A DNA stretch of 64,000 nucleotides from Kocuria salsicia (lineage in GTDB: Bacteria > Actinomycetota > Actinomycetes > Actinomycetales > Micrococcaceae), in assembly GCF_007681555.1 (NCBI RefSeq), contig NZ_VELE01000010.1:51488-115487 (forward strand), written 5' to 3'. The position numbers and the translations under genes were made by a program. Each line of letters starts with the position of its first letter. Positions within the stretch are counted from its first letter, which is position 1. The notes beneath the pieces are model-generated. The model was not told where the DNA came from, searched no databases, and saw only the letters and a program-made list of their open reading frames with translations. Positions 1-8,467 of this stretch are shown one piece after another.

Positions 1-2
1 CC

Positions 3-1376
3 CACCAGCGCCGCCCCTCCGTAGCGCTGGCCTGGCTGCTGGCCGTGTTCCTGCTGCCCTACGCGGGCCTCGTGCTCTTCCTGGTGCTGGGCTCCTCCCG
101 GCTGTCGCGGCGCCGCATGGACAAGCAGGCCCGGATGAACCACGTGATCCAGGAGAACACCCCGGAGGGCGTGGCCCTGGGCCCAGAGTTCGACCGGTAC
201 CCGGAGTGGGTGCGCACCACCGCGGCGCTCAACCAGAACCTCGGGGCGCTTCCCATGGTGGGCGGCAATGACTTCGAGATCCTCCCGGACAACCACCGAA
301 ACATGGCCCGGATGGCGGCGGACGTGGACGCCGCCACGGACTACGTGCACTTCGAGTTCTACATCGTGGCCGTGGACGAGGTCTCCAGGGACCTGCTCAA
401 CGCCCTGATCCGTGCCCACGAGCGCGGCGTGCGGGTGCGCATCCTCATCGACCACGTGGGGTCCCTGGGCTACCCCGGGTACGCGGAGCTGGTCCGCGAG
501 TTCGACCGATCCGGGGTGCCGTGGCGGCGGATGCTCCCCATCCGCCCGTGGCGCGGGGAGTGGCAGCGCCCGGACCTGCGCAACCACCGCAAGATCCTGG
601 TCGTGGACGGGCAGGTGGCCTACACCGGTTCGCAGAACATCATCCACCGCTCGTACAACAAGTCGAAGAACGTGCGGAAGGGACGGCAGTGGAAGGACCT
701 CATGATCCGGGGTACCGGCGCCGTGGTCACAGAGCTCAACGCGGTGTTCGTCTCGGACTGGTACTCGGAGACCGACGACCTGCTGCTGGACGAGTCCCCC
801 GCCGCCCTGGAGCAGGCCTCCGGGCCCATGTTCGCGCAGGTGGTGCCCTCCGGGCCCGGATTCGAGACCGAGAACAACCTGCGGCTGTTCAACCACCTGA
901 TCTACAACGCCAACCACCGCGTGGTGATCTCCAGCCCGTATTTCGTACCGGACGAGTCCCTGCTGCACGCGCTCACCACGGAGGCCCAGGCGGGGGTGCG
1001 GATCCAACTGTTCGTGGGTGAGACCTCGGACCAGTTCCTCGCGCAGCACGCCCAGAACTCCTACTACTCGGAGCTCGCGCGCGCCGGGGTGCAGATCCAC
1101 CGCTACAGCTCCCCCACCGTGCTGCACGCCAAGTTCGTGCTGGTGGACGACATTGTCTCGGTGATCGGCTCCTCCAACATGGACGAGCGCTCGTTCGCGC
1201 TGGACCTCGAGGTCTCCGTGATGATCGTGGACCACGGGTTCCGCGAGCGGATGGAGCGGATCGTGGAGCAGTTCACCGCGCACTCCACGCGCCTGGACCT
1301 CGGCGTCTGGGAGAAGCGGCCCCTGGGCGGCAAGTTCGTGGAGAACGTCTGCCGCCTCACCTCCGGGCTGCTCTGA
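3..1376 (+). CDS. cls: Cardiolipin synthase (5'-truncated by window edge)
   Basis: Phospholipase D-superfamily membrane enzyme that condenses two phosphatidylglycerol molecules (or PG with a CDP-activated lipid) into cardiolipin at the cytoplasmic membrane. Two HKD motifs are visible: NHRKILVVDG near 580-610 and LHAKFVLVDD near 1123-1150, each followed by the usual G-S-x-N signature (TGSQN, IGSSN). The open frame runs through the left edge of the window and the first visible residues form the end of a hydrophobic segment (LAWLLAVFLLPYAGLVLFLVL). The true start and probably one transmembrane helix therefore lie upstream. The C-terminus is intact and ends just before a strong hairpin. Family assignment is firm; the exact lipid substrate is inferred from the family. 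Confidence 0.9.
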   Translation, partial: HQRRPSVALAWLLAVFLLPYAGLVLFLVLGSSRLSRRRMDKQARMNHVIQENTPEGVALGPEFDRYPEWVRTTAALNQNLGALPMVGGNDFEILPDNHRNMARMAADVDAATDYVHFEFYIVAVDEVSRDLLNALIRAHERGVRVRILIDHVGSLGYPGYAELVREFDRSGVPWRRMLPIRPWRGEWQRPDLRNHRKILVVDGQVAYTGSQNIIHRSYNKSKNVRKGRQWKDLMIRGTGAVVTELNAVFVSDWYSETDDLLLDESPAALEQASGPMFAQVVPSGPGFETENNLRLFNHLIYNANHRVVISSPYFVPDESLLHALTTEAQAGVRIQLFVGETSDQFLAQHAQNSYYSELARAGVQIHRYSSPTVLHAKFVLVDDIVSVIGSSNMDERSFALDLEVSVMIVDHGFRERMERIVEQFTAHSTRLDLGVWEKRPLGGKFVENVCRLTSGLL

Positions 1377-1383
1377 GGTGGTA

Positions 1384-1427
1384 CGACGACGCCGCCACCC
1401 GGGGTAGCCGGGTGGCGGCGGCGTCGT
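1384..1427. terminator. Bidirectional terminator hairpin between cls and adh
   Basis: A stem of about 19 bp (1384-1402 with 1408-1427) with a tiny loop separates the convergent cls and alcohol dehydrogenase genes. The left arm carries the recurring word GACGACGCCGC and the right arm its near-complement GCGGCGTCGTT. Confidence 0.8.
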
Positions 1428-1461
1428 TGTCCTCGTAGTGCGGCGCCCGCGCCGCGACGGC

Positions 1462-2526
1462 TCAGGAGGCCACGAGCACCGTGCGGCCGTTGAACGTGCG
1501 GTTGCGCAGGCCGTCCAGCGCGGAGTTGACCTCCTGTGCGGTGAGCGGGAGCTCCGTGATGGGCGGCCTGGGCAGATCCGTGTCCTGGGCGAGCTTCACA
1601 AGCTCCTTGAGCTCGGGCAGGCTGCCCACGAAGTTGCCGCGGATGTTCAGCAGGTTGAACGCCACGAGCGCGGTGGGGAACGTGAACTGGCCGCCGAACA
1701 GCCCCACGCTCACCAGGGTGCCGCCGTTGGCCAGGGCGAACAGGGCGGCGCTGGAGGTGTCCCCGTTGTTGACCAGGTCGATGGCCGCGGCGATCTTCTC
1801 CCCGCCGGCCGCCACGATGTCCTTGTGGAGGGCCTCGCCACCCGCTACCACGGTTGCCGTGGCACCCATTGCGGTGGCGTTCTCCAGTGCCTTCTCACTC
1901 ATGTCCACCGCCACGATGTTCTCGTGGCCCAGTGCCTTGAGCAGCGCAATGGTCATGAGCCCCACACCACCGGCGCCGATGACCGCAACCGGCTTGTCCG
2001 CGGGGACCGGGATGATCTTCTGGATGGCCGAGTAGGACGTCAGCCCAGAGCAGGCCAGCGTGGCACCGAAGGAAGGCTCGATGTCCCCGAGCGGCACCAG
2101 GTAGCGGTCCCCTGGGACCAGGACCTCCTCCGCGTAGCCGCCGTTGAGTGCCACCGAGAGGTTGCGCTTGGCGCCGCTGCAGTAGTTCTCGCGGTCCTCC
2201 TGGCAGGCCTGGCACTCACCGCACCCGACCCAGGGGTAGACGATGTACTTGGTGTCCCCCGGCTGCACCGTGGCCTGCGGGCCCACCTCCACCACCTCTC
2301 CCACAATCTCGTGGCCCAGCACCACCGGGTACTGCGCGCCCGAGGCGGTCAGCTCGCGACGCCCCGCGCTGCCCAGGTCGAAGTACCCGTCCTGAGCGTG
2401 GACGTCCGAGTGGCACACCCCCGAGTTCGTGACGCGGATCAGCACCTCGGAACCCGTGAGCTGGGGCTTCTCCAGCTCGATCTCCTCCGCCGGGGCACCG
2501 GGCTCGGCATGGGCGAAAACCTTCAT
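1462..2526 (-). CDS. Zinc-dependent alcohol dehydrogenase
   Basis: Medium-chain dehydrogenase/reductase of the AdhP/AdhT type, 354 aa, expected to interconvert primary alcohols and aldehydes with NAD(H) in the cytoplasm. Visible are the catalytic zinc ligands in SGVCHSDVH (about residue 36) and GHEIVGEV (about 71). The four-cysteine structural zinc lobe GCGECQACQEDRENYC lies at about 100-115, and the Rossmann motif VIGAGGVGLM near 180. Length is normal for the family. It is a single gene facing cls, with AAGGAGT-like sequence just 5' of the ATG. Substrate cannot be told from sequence; ethanol or other short alcohols are usual. Confidence 0.88.
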   Translation of the reverse strand: MKVFAHAEPGAPAEEIELEKPQLTGSEVLIRVTNSGVCHSDVHAQDGYFDLGSAGRRELTASGAQYPVVLGHEIVGEVVEVGPQATVQPGDTKYIVYPWVGCGECQACQEDRENYCSGAKRNLSVALNGGYAEEVLVPGDRYLVPLGDIEPSFGATLACSGLTSYSAIQKIIPVPADKPVAVIGAGGVGLMTIALLKALGHENIVAVDMSEKALENATAMGATATVVAGGEALHKDIVAAGGEKIAAAIDLVNNGDTSSAALFALANGGTLVSVGLFGGQFTFPTALVAFNLLNIRGNFVGSLPELKELVKLAQDTDLPRPPITELPLTAQEVNSALDGLRNRTFNGRTVLVAS

Positions 2527-2726
2527 GGCTACTCCTTCGTAGCAGTTGCGTTCGTGCGACTCGCAGTGTGAGCCTCACCATAATTGTAGGCCGCACCACC
2601 CGGATGCCGAACCGGTGCGCCGGGGCTCGCCGCACTGCCAGGTGACGGGCCACCGGGGCCCGCACGACGACGTCGCACCCGCCGGCCCGTGGTGGGCCTT
2701 CCGGCAGACCGAGCTACGGGAAGGTC

Positions 2727-2738
2727 TAGCGTGACCCC
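2727..2738 (+). promoter_or_regulatory. -10 element of a leaderless promoter (DinB-like gene)
   Basis: TAGCGT at 2727-2732 sits exactly six bases before the ATG at 2739, so transcription should begin at or beside the start codon. No Shine-Dalgarno sequence separates them. The same TANNNT-N6-start layout recurs elsewhere in this window. Confidence 0.5.
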
Positions 2739-3284
2739 ATGGACGAGACACCCACGGACACGACCCACCGATCCGAACCACCCCAGCAGGGCGACGAGAC
2801 CGCCACCCTGCTGGGGTTTCTGGAATACCTGCGCGCTACGGTCGCGTGGAAGACCGAGGGGCTCAGCACGGCGCAGCTGCACGAACGTCCCCTGCCCAGC
2901 ACCATGACCCTGGGCGGCATGCTCCGCCACCTCACCTACGTGGAGGACCACTGGTTCTGCTACGTGCTCAGCGGGCAGCGGCAGTGCTCCCCGTGGGACG
3001 CCGTGGAGTGGGAGAAGGGCCCGGACTGGGACTGGGACTCCGCCTCCGAGGCGGGCGGGGACGCCCTGCGAACGCACTGGGCCGCCGCTGTGGAGCAGTC
3101 CCGGCAGCGGTGGGAGAACTTCGCCGCGGAGCACGCTCACCCGATGGACGCGCTCGTGGCCCGTCCCCTCCGCGGGGACATGAACGCCCGGTGGGTGCTC
3201 ACGCACATGGTCGAGGAGTACGCGCGCCACTGCGGCCACGCAGACCTGCTGCGGGAGGCGATCGATGGCGCCGTCGGGGAGTGA
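2739..3284 (+). CDS. DinB/DUF664-family protein
   Basis: A 181-residue four-helix-bundle protein of the DinB superfamily (DUF664 group). Typical signs are LGGMLRHLTYVEDHWF (about residues 60-75) and, near the C-terminus, EEYARHCGHADLLRE, which supply the three histidines that usually bind a metal. Members include mycothiol-dependent S-transferases and isomerases of actinobacteria. A thiol-transfer or detoxification role is plausible but not shown. The first 20 residues are polar and poorly conserved in type. The start is chosen because a -10 element lies six bases upstream. It appears to be a single-gene unit. Confidence 0.8.
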   Translation: MDETPTDTTHRSEPPQQGDETATLLGFLEYLRATVAWKTEGLSTAQLHERPLPSTMTLGGMLRHLTYVEDHWFCYVLSGQRQCSPWDAVEWEKGPDWDWDSASEAGGDALRTHWAAAVEQSRQRWENFAAEHAHPMDALVARPLRGDMNARWVLTHMVEEYARHCGHADLLREAIDGAVGE

Positions 3285-3390
3285 GGTCCTTGCGACCGAC
3301 GGCGCCTGGGCCGACCCACGAGCCCGGGCCACGCCACTCGGTGTCGGGATGGCGGTCGCACGGGTCAGTCACGAGCCGGGCGGGCCACCG

Positions 3391-3678
3391 TCACTCCACT
3401 CGGCAGCCGCAGCTCACCGGATCCTGTGGGATCGGTTCCAGGCTGCGTACCGCCAGCAGGTGACACTCTGGGAAGCGGTGGCCCTCGTCCGGGCGGCTCA
3501 TGGTGTGCCAGACCTCGCGGAAGCCGGCCCGCAGGAGGTGGTCCGCCATCACCTCGGGGTGCCAGCGCCAGGCCGGGCCCACGGCGTGGTCAAAGGAGAC
3601 GACCGCCCGACCGCGGTCCATCGCCTGGAACGCGAGCATCACCACGCCGCCCTCCGGCATCCGCTCTGCCCGGTCCGC
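3391..3678 (-). pseudogene. Remnant of a SAM-dependent methyltransferase (C-terminal part)
   Basis: Reading leftward, about 85 residues look like the tail of a class I methyltransferase: GGVVMLAFQAMDRG (strand 5), then ADHLLRAGFREVWHTMSRPDE and a final strand ECHLLAVRSLEP. This fits the LLREAGF...R pattern of these enzymes. No Rossmann GxGxG core or start lies upstream in the same frame; the frame simply runs antisense through the neighbouring monooxygenase gene. It is therefore a decayed 3' fragment. The rest of 3285-3854 holds nothing else I can recognise apart from one copy of the GACGACGCCGC word at 3821. Confidence 0.5.
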
Positions 3679-3854
3679 GCGCACGCCCGCCACCCTGCAC
3701 CGCCCGCTGCGGCACCGTCCGGAACTAGTGCCGTCCGGAACAGGGCCCCGGCGGCGCGGACCCCGGGCGGGAAACGGGCCGTTGTCCCACCCGAGTGGGG
3801 TGCCCCGGCAACCCGGCCGTGCGGCGTCGTCCTCCCTGCGTCCCGGGCCGCCGC

Positions 3855-5261
3855 TCAGCGGGAACTGGCCGTGGCCACGGAGCACGCGTCCGCGAACGCG
3901 CCCCGGTAGGCCGCGGCGGGGTGAGTGTCCTTCACGCGGTCCTGGCCGGCTCCGTAGAGGGACTCGCGCAGGGTGGAGCCCTCGTACTCGGTGCGGTAGC
4001 GGCCGCGGGCCTGCAGTTCGGGGACCACGTACTCCACGAAGTCCTCGAAGGAGCCCGGGCTCACGTGGTAGGCCAGGTTGATGCCGTCCAGGCCGCCCTC
4101 GTCCACCCAGCGCTCCAGCTCGTCCGCCACGGTGGACGGAGAGCCCACGATCACGGCGCCCATCCCGCCCAGGGCGCAGTGCTTGGCGATCTCCTCGCGC
4201 GTCCACCGCTTGTCCTTCGCCTGGAGGGTGAACGGGGTGAGGAAGGACTGGATGGAGTCGGTCTTGATGTAGTTCAGGGCCTCGTCCTCCGGGAACTGGG
4301 AGAGGTCCACGCCGGACCAGCCGCCGATGATCGCCTGGGACGCCTCCAGGTCCACGTACTGCAGGTAGTCACGGTACTTCTCCGCGGCCTCCTCATCCGT
4401 GTCCGCGACCACCACGGAGAGCATCGCGTAGATCTTCACGTCCTCCGGGTCCCGGCCCTGGGCCTGCGCCTGCTCGCGGATCTTGTCCGTCATGTACCGG
4501 GTGAGGTCCGGGCGGGTGCCGCCGATGAACACCGCCTCCGCGTGCCGCCCGGCGAACGCCTGCCCGCGCGAGGACGCACCCGCCTGGAAGATCAGCGGCG
4601 TGCGCTGCGGGGACGGCTCGGTCAGCCCGGCCCCGGGAACCGTGAAGTGCTCGCCGGCGTGCCGGATGGGGTGCACCTTGGTGGGGTCCGCGTAGACCCC
4701 GGATTCGCGGTCCTTCACCACGGCGTCGTCCTCCCACGAGCCCTCCCAGAGCTTGTAGCACACGTCCAGGAACTCCTCCGCGATCTCGTAGCGCTGGTCG
4801 TGCTCGATCTGGCGCGGCAGCCCCTGGTTCTCAGCGGCGGAGGGCAGGTAGGAGGTGACCACGTTGAAGCCCACGCGCCCGCGCGTGAGGTGGTCCAGCG
4901 TGGCGAACTTCCGGGCGAGGGTGTAGGGCTGCTCGTAGGTCACTGCGCTCGTGACGCCGAAGCCCAGGTGCTCCGTCACGGCGGCCATGGCCGAGACCTG
5001 CATGAACGGGTCGTTGACCGGGACCTGCGCGCCGTCCCGCACGGCCGGTGCCGCGGAGTTGCGGTAGATGTCGTAGATCCCGACGACGTCCGCCAGGAAG
5101 AGTGCGTCGAACTTCCCCTTCTCCAGCAGCCGGGCCAGATTCGTCCAGTACTCGAGCGTGTTGTACTCGGTGGCCCGGGACCGCGGGTGCCGCCACAGGC
5201 CAAAGCTCTGGTGGTCCACACAGGTCATGTCAAATGCGTTGACGGAGATCCGCTTGCTCAT
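3855..5261 (-). CDS. FMN-dependent monooxygenase, NtaA/SnaA/DszA/DmoA family
   Basis: A 468-residue luciferase-like (LLM-class) flavin monooxygenase. Related enzymes use FMNH2 from a partner reductase to oxidise nitrilotriacetate, dibenzothiophene sulfone or dimethyl sulfide. The family hallmarks are visible: an N-terminal strand ISVNAFDMTC, WRHPRSRATEY, LADVVGIYDIY, and GRVGFNVVTSYLPSAAENQG followed by HDQRYEIAEEFLDVCYKLWEG. The ATG at 5261 is preceded by AAGGA at good spacing; a longer frame upstream would run into the riboswitch and is rejected. A SAM-IV riboswitch lies about 120 nt upstream, so its job is most likely sulfur acquisition (desulfurising an organosulfur compound), repressed when SAM is plentiful. 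The divergent SAM-controlled ABC transporter probably imports the substrate. The exact substrate is unknown. Confidence 0.82.
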   Translation of the reverse strand: MSKRISVNAFDMTCVDHQSFGLWRHPRSRATEYNTLEYWTNLARLLEKGKFDALFLADVVGIYDIYRNSAAPAVRDGAQVPVNDPFMQVSAMAAVTEHLGFGVTSAVTYEQPYTLARKFATLDHLTRGRVGFNVVTSYLPSAAENQGLPRQIEHDQRYEIAEEFLDVCYKLWEGSWEDDAVVKDRESGVYADPTKVHPIRHAGEHFTVPGAGLTEPSPQRTPLIFQAGASSRGQAFAGRHAEAVFIGGTRPDLTRYMTDKIREQAQAQGRDPEDVKIYAMLSVVVADTDEEAAEKYRDYLQYVDLEASQAIIGGWSGVDLSQFPEDEALNYIKTDSIQSFLTPFTLQAKDKRWTREEIAKHCALGGMGAVIVGSPSTVADELERWVDEGGLDGINLAYHVSPGSFEDFVEYVVPELQARGRYRTEYEGSTLRESLYGAGQDRVKDTHPAAAYRGAFADACSVATASSR

Positions 5262-5382
5262 GTGCCGGTTCCTTGAAGTTGACGCAACCCGCACCCCGTG
5301 CACCGCCCGCGGCGGCCATCTGCGGGTCCAGCGCGCGCGTGCGCGGCGCCGTACTTGCCGCATGCGGTGTGCCATGCGGCCC

Positions 5383-5460
5383 GATCCTCACCTGGGGCAC
5401 CCCGCTACGGGAGAGGGTTGCCGTCCGACAAGCCAGGGCTGAACGTCGGAACTCGTGATC
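5383..5460 (-). promoter_or_regulatory. SAM-IV riboswitch aptamer
   Basis: Read on the minus strand from 5460 to 5383, the sequence follows the actinobacterial SAM-IV pattern. It runs GATCACGAG (5' arm), CCTGGCTTGTC, GGCAACCCTC, a short hairpin, then GGGGTGCCCCAGGTGA, and closes with GGATC. The first and last segments can pair as P1. The core matches what I remember of the mycobacterial SAM-IV sequence (GGCAACCCTC...GGGGTGCCCC). It precedes the FMN monooxygenase, consistent with sulfur control. The roughly 120 nt between aptamer and start contain a GCCGCATG/CATGCGGC hairpin that may belong to the expression platform. Confidence 0.82.
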
Positions 5461-5563
5461 GTCTCGATCCAGAGTCTAACCACGCTCCCTCAGCAGGCGA
5501 AGCTCCACGTGACGCCGCGTGACCCCGCGCACCACCGATCCCCGTGGGCTGTCTCACACCGAC

Positions 5564-5593
5564 TTGCATCACCGCTCCGGGCAACCGTTGAAT
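5564..5593 (+). promoter_or_regulatory. Candidate promoter for the SAM-I-controlled ABC operon
   Basis: TTGCAT (5564-5569) and TTGAAT (5588-5593) are separated by 18 bases and lie about ten bases before the SAM-I aptamer, placing the likely transcript start at the foot of the aptamer. Confidence 0.4.
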
Positions 5594-5603
5594 GAGGGCG
5601 TTC

Positions 5604-5689
5604 CCATCCGGAGCGGCTGAGAGACCTGGCTCGTCGACGTCGCAGCAACCGGCCCCACGCGGGCAAGGTGCTAATGCCAGGAACGATGG
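5604..5689 (+). promoter_or_regulatory. SAM-I (S-box) riboswitch before ABC transporter
   Basis: Classic S-box signatures appear in order: GAGCGGCTGAGAGACCTGGC, CGCAGCAACC, GGTGCTAATGCCAGGA, with CCATC at the 5' end pairing with GATGG at the 3' end (P1). The GGAG Shine-Dalgarno sequence for the first transporter gene (5688-5691) overlaps the 3' arm of P1. SAM binding should therefore hide it directly and shut off translation. Confidence 0.93.
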
Positions 5690-5699
5690 AGTTGATGAG

Positions 5700-6503
5700 T
5701 TGCGTCATGTCCTCACACGCCCGGACACCGCCCTCGACGCCGCGGCGGTCTCGTTCGAGAACCTGGGCAAGTCCTTCCCCTCCCGCGACGGTCGGTACGA
5801 GCAGCCCGTCCTGACGGACGTCTCCTTCCGGGTCGAGCCGGGAGAGATCGTCACCGTCCTGGGCCCCTCGGGCTGCGGGAAGTCGACGCTGCTGCGCGCG
5901 GTGGGCGGCCTCAGCGCCCCCACGTCCGGCGCGGTACGGATCGACGACGACGTCGTCTCCGGGATCGACCCGCGCTGCGCCGTCGGCTTTCAGGAGCCGC
6001 GGCTGCTGCCCTGGCGCACGATCACGAAGAACGTGGAACTCGGCCTGCCCGCGAGAACCCCGAGCGGCACTGGCCGACGCCGGGTGGCCGAGCTGCTGGA
6101 TCTCGTGGGGCTGACCCACCACGCGGGCCACCGCCCCGGAGAGGTCTCGGGCGGCATGGCGCAGCGCGCGTCGCTGGCCCGTGCGCTGGCCCGCAACCCC
6201 CGGGTGCTGCTGCTGGACGAACCCTTCGGCGCGCTGGACGCCCTCACCCGGATCCGCATGCAGGACCTCCTGCTGCAGGTGCACCGGGCGGATCCGACAA
6301 CGGTCCTGATGGTCACGCACGACGTCGAGGAGGCGCTCGTCCTCTCCGACCGCGTGGTCGTCCTGACCCGAGAGACCCCCACGAGCCCGGCCACGGTGGC
6401 GGAGGTGCTCGCCCCGGATCTGGCCCGCCCGCGCTCCCGGGACGACACCCGCCTCACCGCCATGCGCACCCACCTGCTGCGCCTGCTCGGTGTGGAGCGC
6501 TGA
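5700..6503 (+). CDS. ABC transporter ATP-binding protein, sulfonate/taurine type
   Basis: A 267-residue nitrate/sulfonate/taurine-class ATPase that powers import of an organosulfur compound. Walker A (LGPSGCGKST), the Q-loop, the signature VSGGMAQRASLARAL and Walker B (VLLLDEPFGALD) are all present, followed by the H-loop VTHDVEEAL. No ATG lies in frame between the riboswitch and the conserved start. I choose TTG at 5700, eight bases after GGAG; the longer frame would have to be translated through the folded aptamer. It is first in a three-gene operon (gaps of 3 and -4 bases) with a solute-binding lipoprotein and a permease. SAM-I control argues for sulfur-source uptake; the substrate itself is not deducible. 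Confidence 0.87.
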   Translation: MRHVLTRPDTALDAAAVSFENLGKSFPSRDGRYEQPVLTDVSFRVEPGEIVTVLGPSGCGKSTLLRAVGGLSAPTSGAVRIDDDVVSGIDPRCAVGFQEPRLLPWRTITKNVELGLPARTPSGTGRRRVAELLDLVGLTHHAGHRPGEVSGGMAQRASLARALARNPRVLLLDEPFGALDALTRIRMQDLLLQVHRADPTTVLMVTHDVEEALVLSDRVVVLTRETPTSPATVAEVLAPDLARPRSRDDTRLTAMRTHLLRLLGVER

Positions 6504-6506
6504 GGG

Positions 6507-7553
6507 GTGCCCGTCGTCTCACGCCGGGGCGTGCTGCGTGCCGCCGCCCTCTCCTCCCTGGCGCTGCCGTTGAGCGGCTGCGTCATGGCCGGGGAGGGCC
6601 CCGGACGCGGCGTGGCCGGCGGCTCCGCGGACGAGATCTACCTGGACTACGCCACGTACAACCCGCTGTCACTGATCATCAAGTCCAAGGGGTGGCTCGA
6701 GAAGGTTGCCGCCGAGCACGGCCAGAGCGTCACCTGGGTCTACTCGGCCGGGTCGAACAAGGCGAACGAGTCCCTGCGCGCGGGCGTGGTCGATGTCGGC
6801 TCCACCGCCGGCTCGGCCGCGCTGCTGGCACGGGCCAACGGCTCCCCGATCAAGACCATCAGCCTCTTCTCCCAGCCCGAGTGGTCTGCCCTGGTGCGCA
6901 CGGCGGCCTCGCCCGTGCGCGCCATCGCTGACCTCGCAGGCAAGAGCGTGGCCGTCACCAAGGGGACGGACCCCTACTTCTTCCTGCTGCAGTCCCTGAA
7001 GGCTGCGGGGATGAGCGCGGAGGACGTCACCGTGACGAACCTCCAGCACGCGGACGGGCGCACGGCCCTGGACTCCGGCCGGGTGGACGCCTGGTCCGGG
7101 CTGGACCCGATCATGGCGGCGTCCGAGCAGAACGGCGACGTGCTGTTCCACCGCAAACTCGAGTACAACACCTACGGCTTCCTCAACGTCCGCGAGGTCT
7201 TCCTGCGGCTGAACCCCACCGGCGCCCAGGACGTGGTGAACACCTACGCCTATGCCCGCTCCTGGGCGGCGCGGCACCGTGACGAGGGGATCGAGGTCCT
7301 CGCGGAAGCGGCGAAGATCGACCTCGACACCGCCACCCGTGTGTGGCACCGCACCCACCTGGACATCGACCCCGTCCCCGGCGAGAAGCAGCTCGCCGTG
7401 CTGCGGGAGGTGGGCCCGATCCTCGTCGACTCGGGGGACGTGCCCTCGCAGCAGGATGTGGACGACGCCCTCGCGGGGATTGTCGAGCAGCACTACGCAC
7501 AGAGCGCGGACGCCGACGCCGCGGCCCGGGCCATCGAAGGGAACGCCCCATGA
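6507..7553 (+). CDS. Sulfonate-type ABC solute-binding lipoprotein
   Basis: A 348-residue periplasmic-binding-type protein (SsuA/TauA-like) that delivers the substrate to the permease outside the membrane. The N-terminus carries paired arginines (SRRGVLRAAA), a hydrophobic stretch and a lipobox LSGC near residue 24, so it should be lipid-anchored, possibly exported by Tat. The mature part shows the family's pattern: YNPLSLIIKSKGWLEK, GSTAGSAALLARANG, KSVAVTKGTDPYFFLLQ and the L-x-ADGRTALDSGRVDAW helix. The GTG start is three bases after the ATPase stop. The divergent monooxygenase is the likely enzymatic partner. Confidence 0.87.
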   Translation: MPVVSRRGVLRAAALSSLALPLSGCVMAGEGPGRGVAGGSADEIYLDYATYNPLSLIIKSKGWLEKVAAEHGQSVTWVYSAGSNKANESLRAGVVDVGSTAGSAALLARANGSPIKTISLFSQPEWSALVRTAASPVRAIADLAGKSVAVTKGTDPYFFLLQSLKAAGMSAEDVTVTNLQHADGRTALDSGRVDAWSGLDPIMAASEQNGDVLFHRKLEYNTYGFLNVREVFLRLNPTGAQDVVNTYAYARSWAARHRDEGIEVLAEAAKIDLDTATRVWHRTHLDIDPVPGEKQLAVLREVGPILVDSGDVPSQQDVDDALAGIVEQHYAQSADADAAARAIEGNAP

Positions 7554-8467
7554 GCACGCACTCCACCTCCGGAAGCACGACCCTGGACGAGGTGACCGGC
7601 GAACCCCTCGGCGGCGCGAACGCGAGCACGGTGCCCGCCGCCGAGCACGAAGGCTCCGGTCCGCTGCCCCCACGACGTCGACGGGCAGGTTCCGTGCCGC
7701 GCACCCGGCTCACGGTCGCCCTGCTCGGACTGGTGCTGCCCGTCCTGCTGCTGCTCGTGTGGCACCTCCTGTCCACAAACGGCTTCTACTCCCCTGTGCA
7801 GCTCCCGCAGCCCTCGGCCGTCCTCGGCGCCGGGTGGGAGCTGCTGCGCAGCGGTGACCTGTGGGTGCACGTGGGGATCTCCACCCAGCGCGTGGTCGTA
7901 GGATTCATGCTCGGCAGCGCCCTGGGCCTCGCCGTCGGCGCCCTGGTGGGACTCTCCCCGTGGGCGCGGATCCTCGCCGGGCCCACCGTCGGAGCCCTGC
8001 GCGCGGTACCGTCCCTGGCCTGGGTTCCGCTGCTGCTGCTGTGGATCGGGATTGGGGAGAACTCCAAGGTGACCCTGGTGGCCATCGGCGCGTTCTTCCC
8101 CGTGTACACCACGGTCTCCGCGGCGCTGCAGCACGTGGACGGGCAGATCGTCGAGGCGGCCCGCTCGTTCGGCATCCGGGGCGTCCGGCTGTTCACCACC
8201 GTGCAGCTGCCCGCCGTGCTGCCCGCCGTGATCTCCGGGCTGCGTCTCGCGCTGGCCCAGGCGTGGCTGTTCCTCGTGGCCGCCGAGCTGCTCGGCTCCT
8301 CCATGGGGCTCGGATTTCTGCTCACCGACTCGCAGAACAACGGTCGCACGGACCGGCTCCTGCTCGCGATCGTGCTGCTCGCCGTGCTGGGCAAGCTGAC
8401 AGATGCGCTGATCGGGGTCTTCGAGCGCTGGACACAGCACCGGTGGGGCTCGGCCCCCGCCACCTGA
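7550..8467 (+). CDS. Sulfonate-type ABC transporter permease
   Basis: A 305-residue integral membrane subunit (SsuC/TauC-like, BPD_transp_1 family). It has a long polar N-terminal region of about 50 residues, then around six hydrophobic segments starting at LTVALLGLVLPVLLLLVWHLL. The EAA-loop that docks on the ATPase is EAARSFGIRGVRLFTTVQLPAVLP. Its ATG overlaps the stop of the binding-protein gene (ATGA), so it is translationally coupled. Last gene of the SAM-I riboswitch operon. Confidence 0.88.
   Translation: MSTHSTSGSTTLDEVTGEPLGGANASTVPAAEHEGSGPLPPRRRRAGSVPRTRLTVALLGLVLPVLLLLVWHLLSTNGFYSPVQLPQPSAVLGAGWELLRSGDLWVHVGISTQRVVVGFMLGSALGLAVGALVGLSPWARILAGPTVGALRAVPSLAWVPLLLLWIGIGENSKVTLVAIGAFFPVYTTVSAALQHVDGQIVEAARSFGIRGVRLFTTVQLPAVLPAVISGLRLALAQAWLFLVAAELLGSSMGLGFLLTDSQNNGRTDRLLLAIVLLAVLGKLTDALIGVFERWTQHRWGSAPAT

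Noticed and set aside
1438..2571. Long open frames antisense to adh, and similar ones antisense to the monooxygenase (3795-5276), alsT (18517-19908), the permease (20223-21710) and ilvD (21602-23686)
   Set aside because: High GC makes the antisense frame stop-free. These have biased composition (Arg/Gly/His/Pro-rich), no family features and lie fully over well-supported genes.
5262..5375. Upstream start (38 codons more) for the FMN monooxygenase
   Set aside because: It would begin at the 3' edge of the SAM-IV aptamer, has no ribosome site, and encodes arginine-rich sequence foreign to the family.
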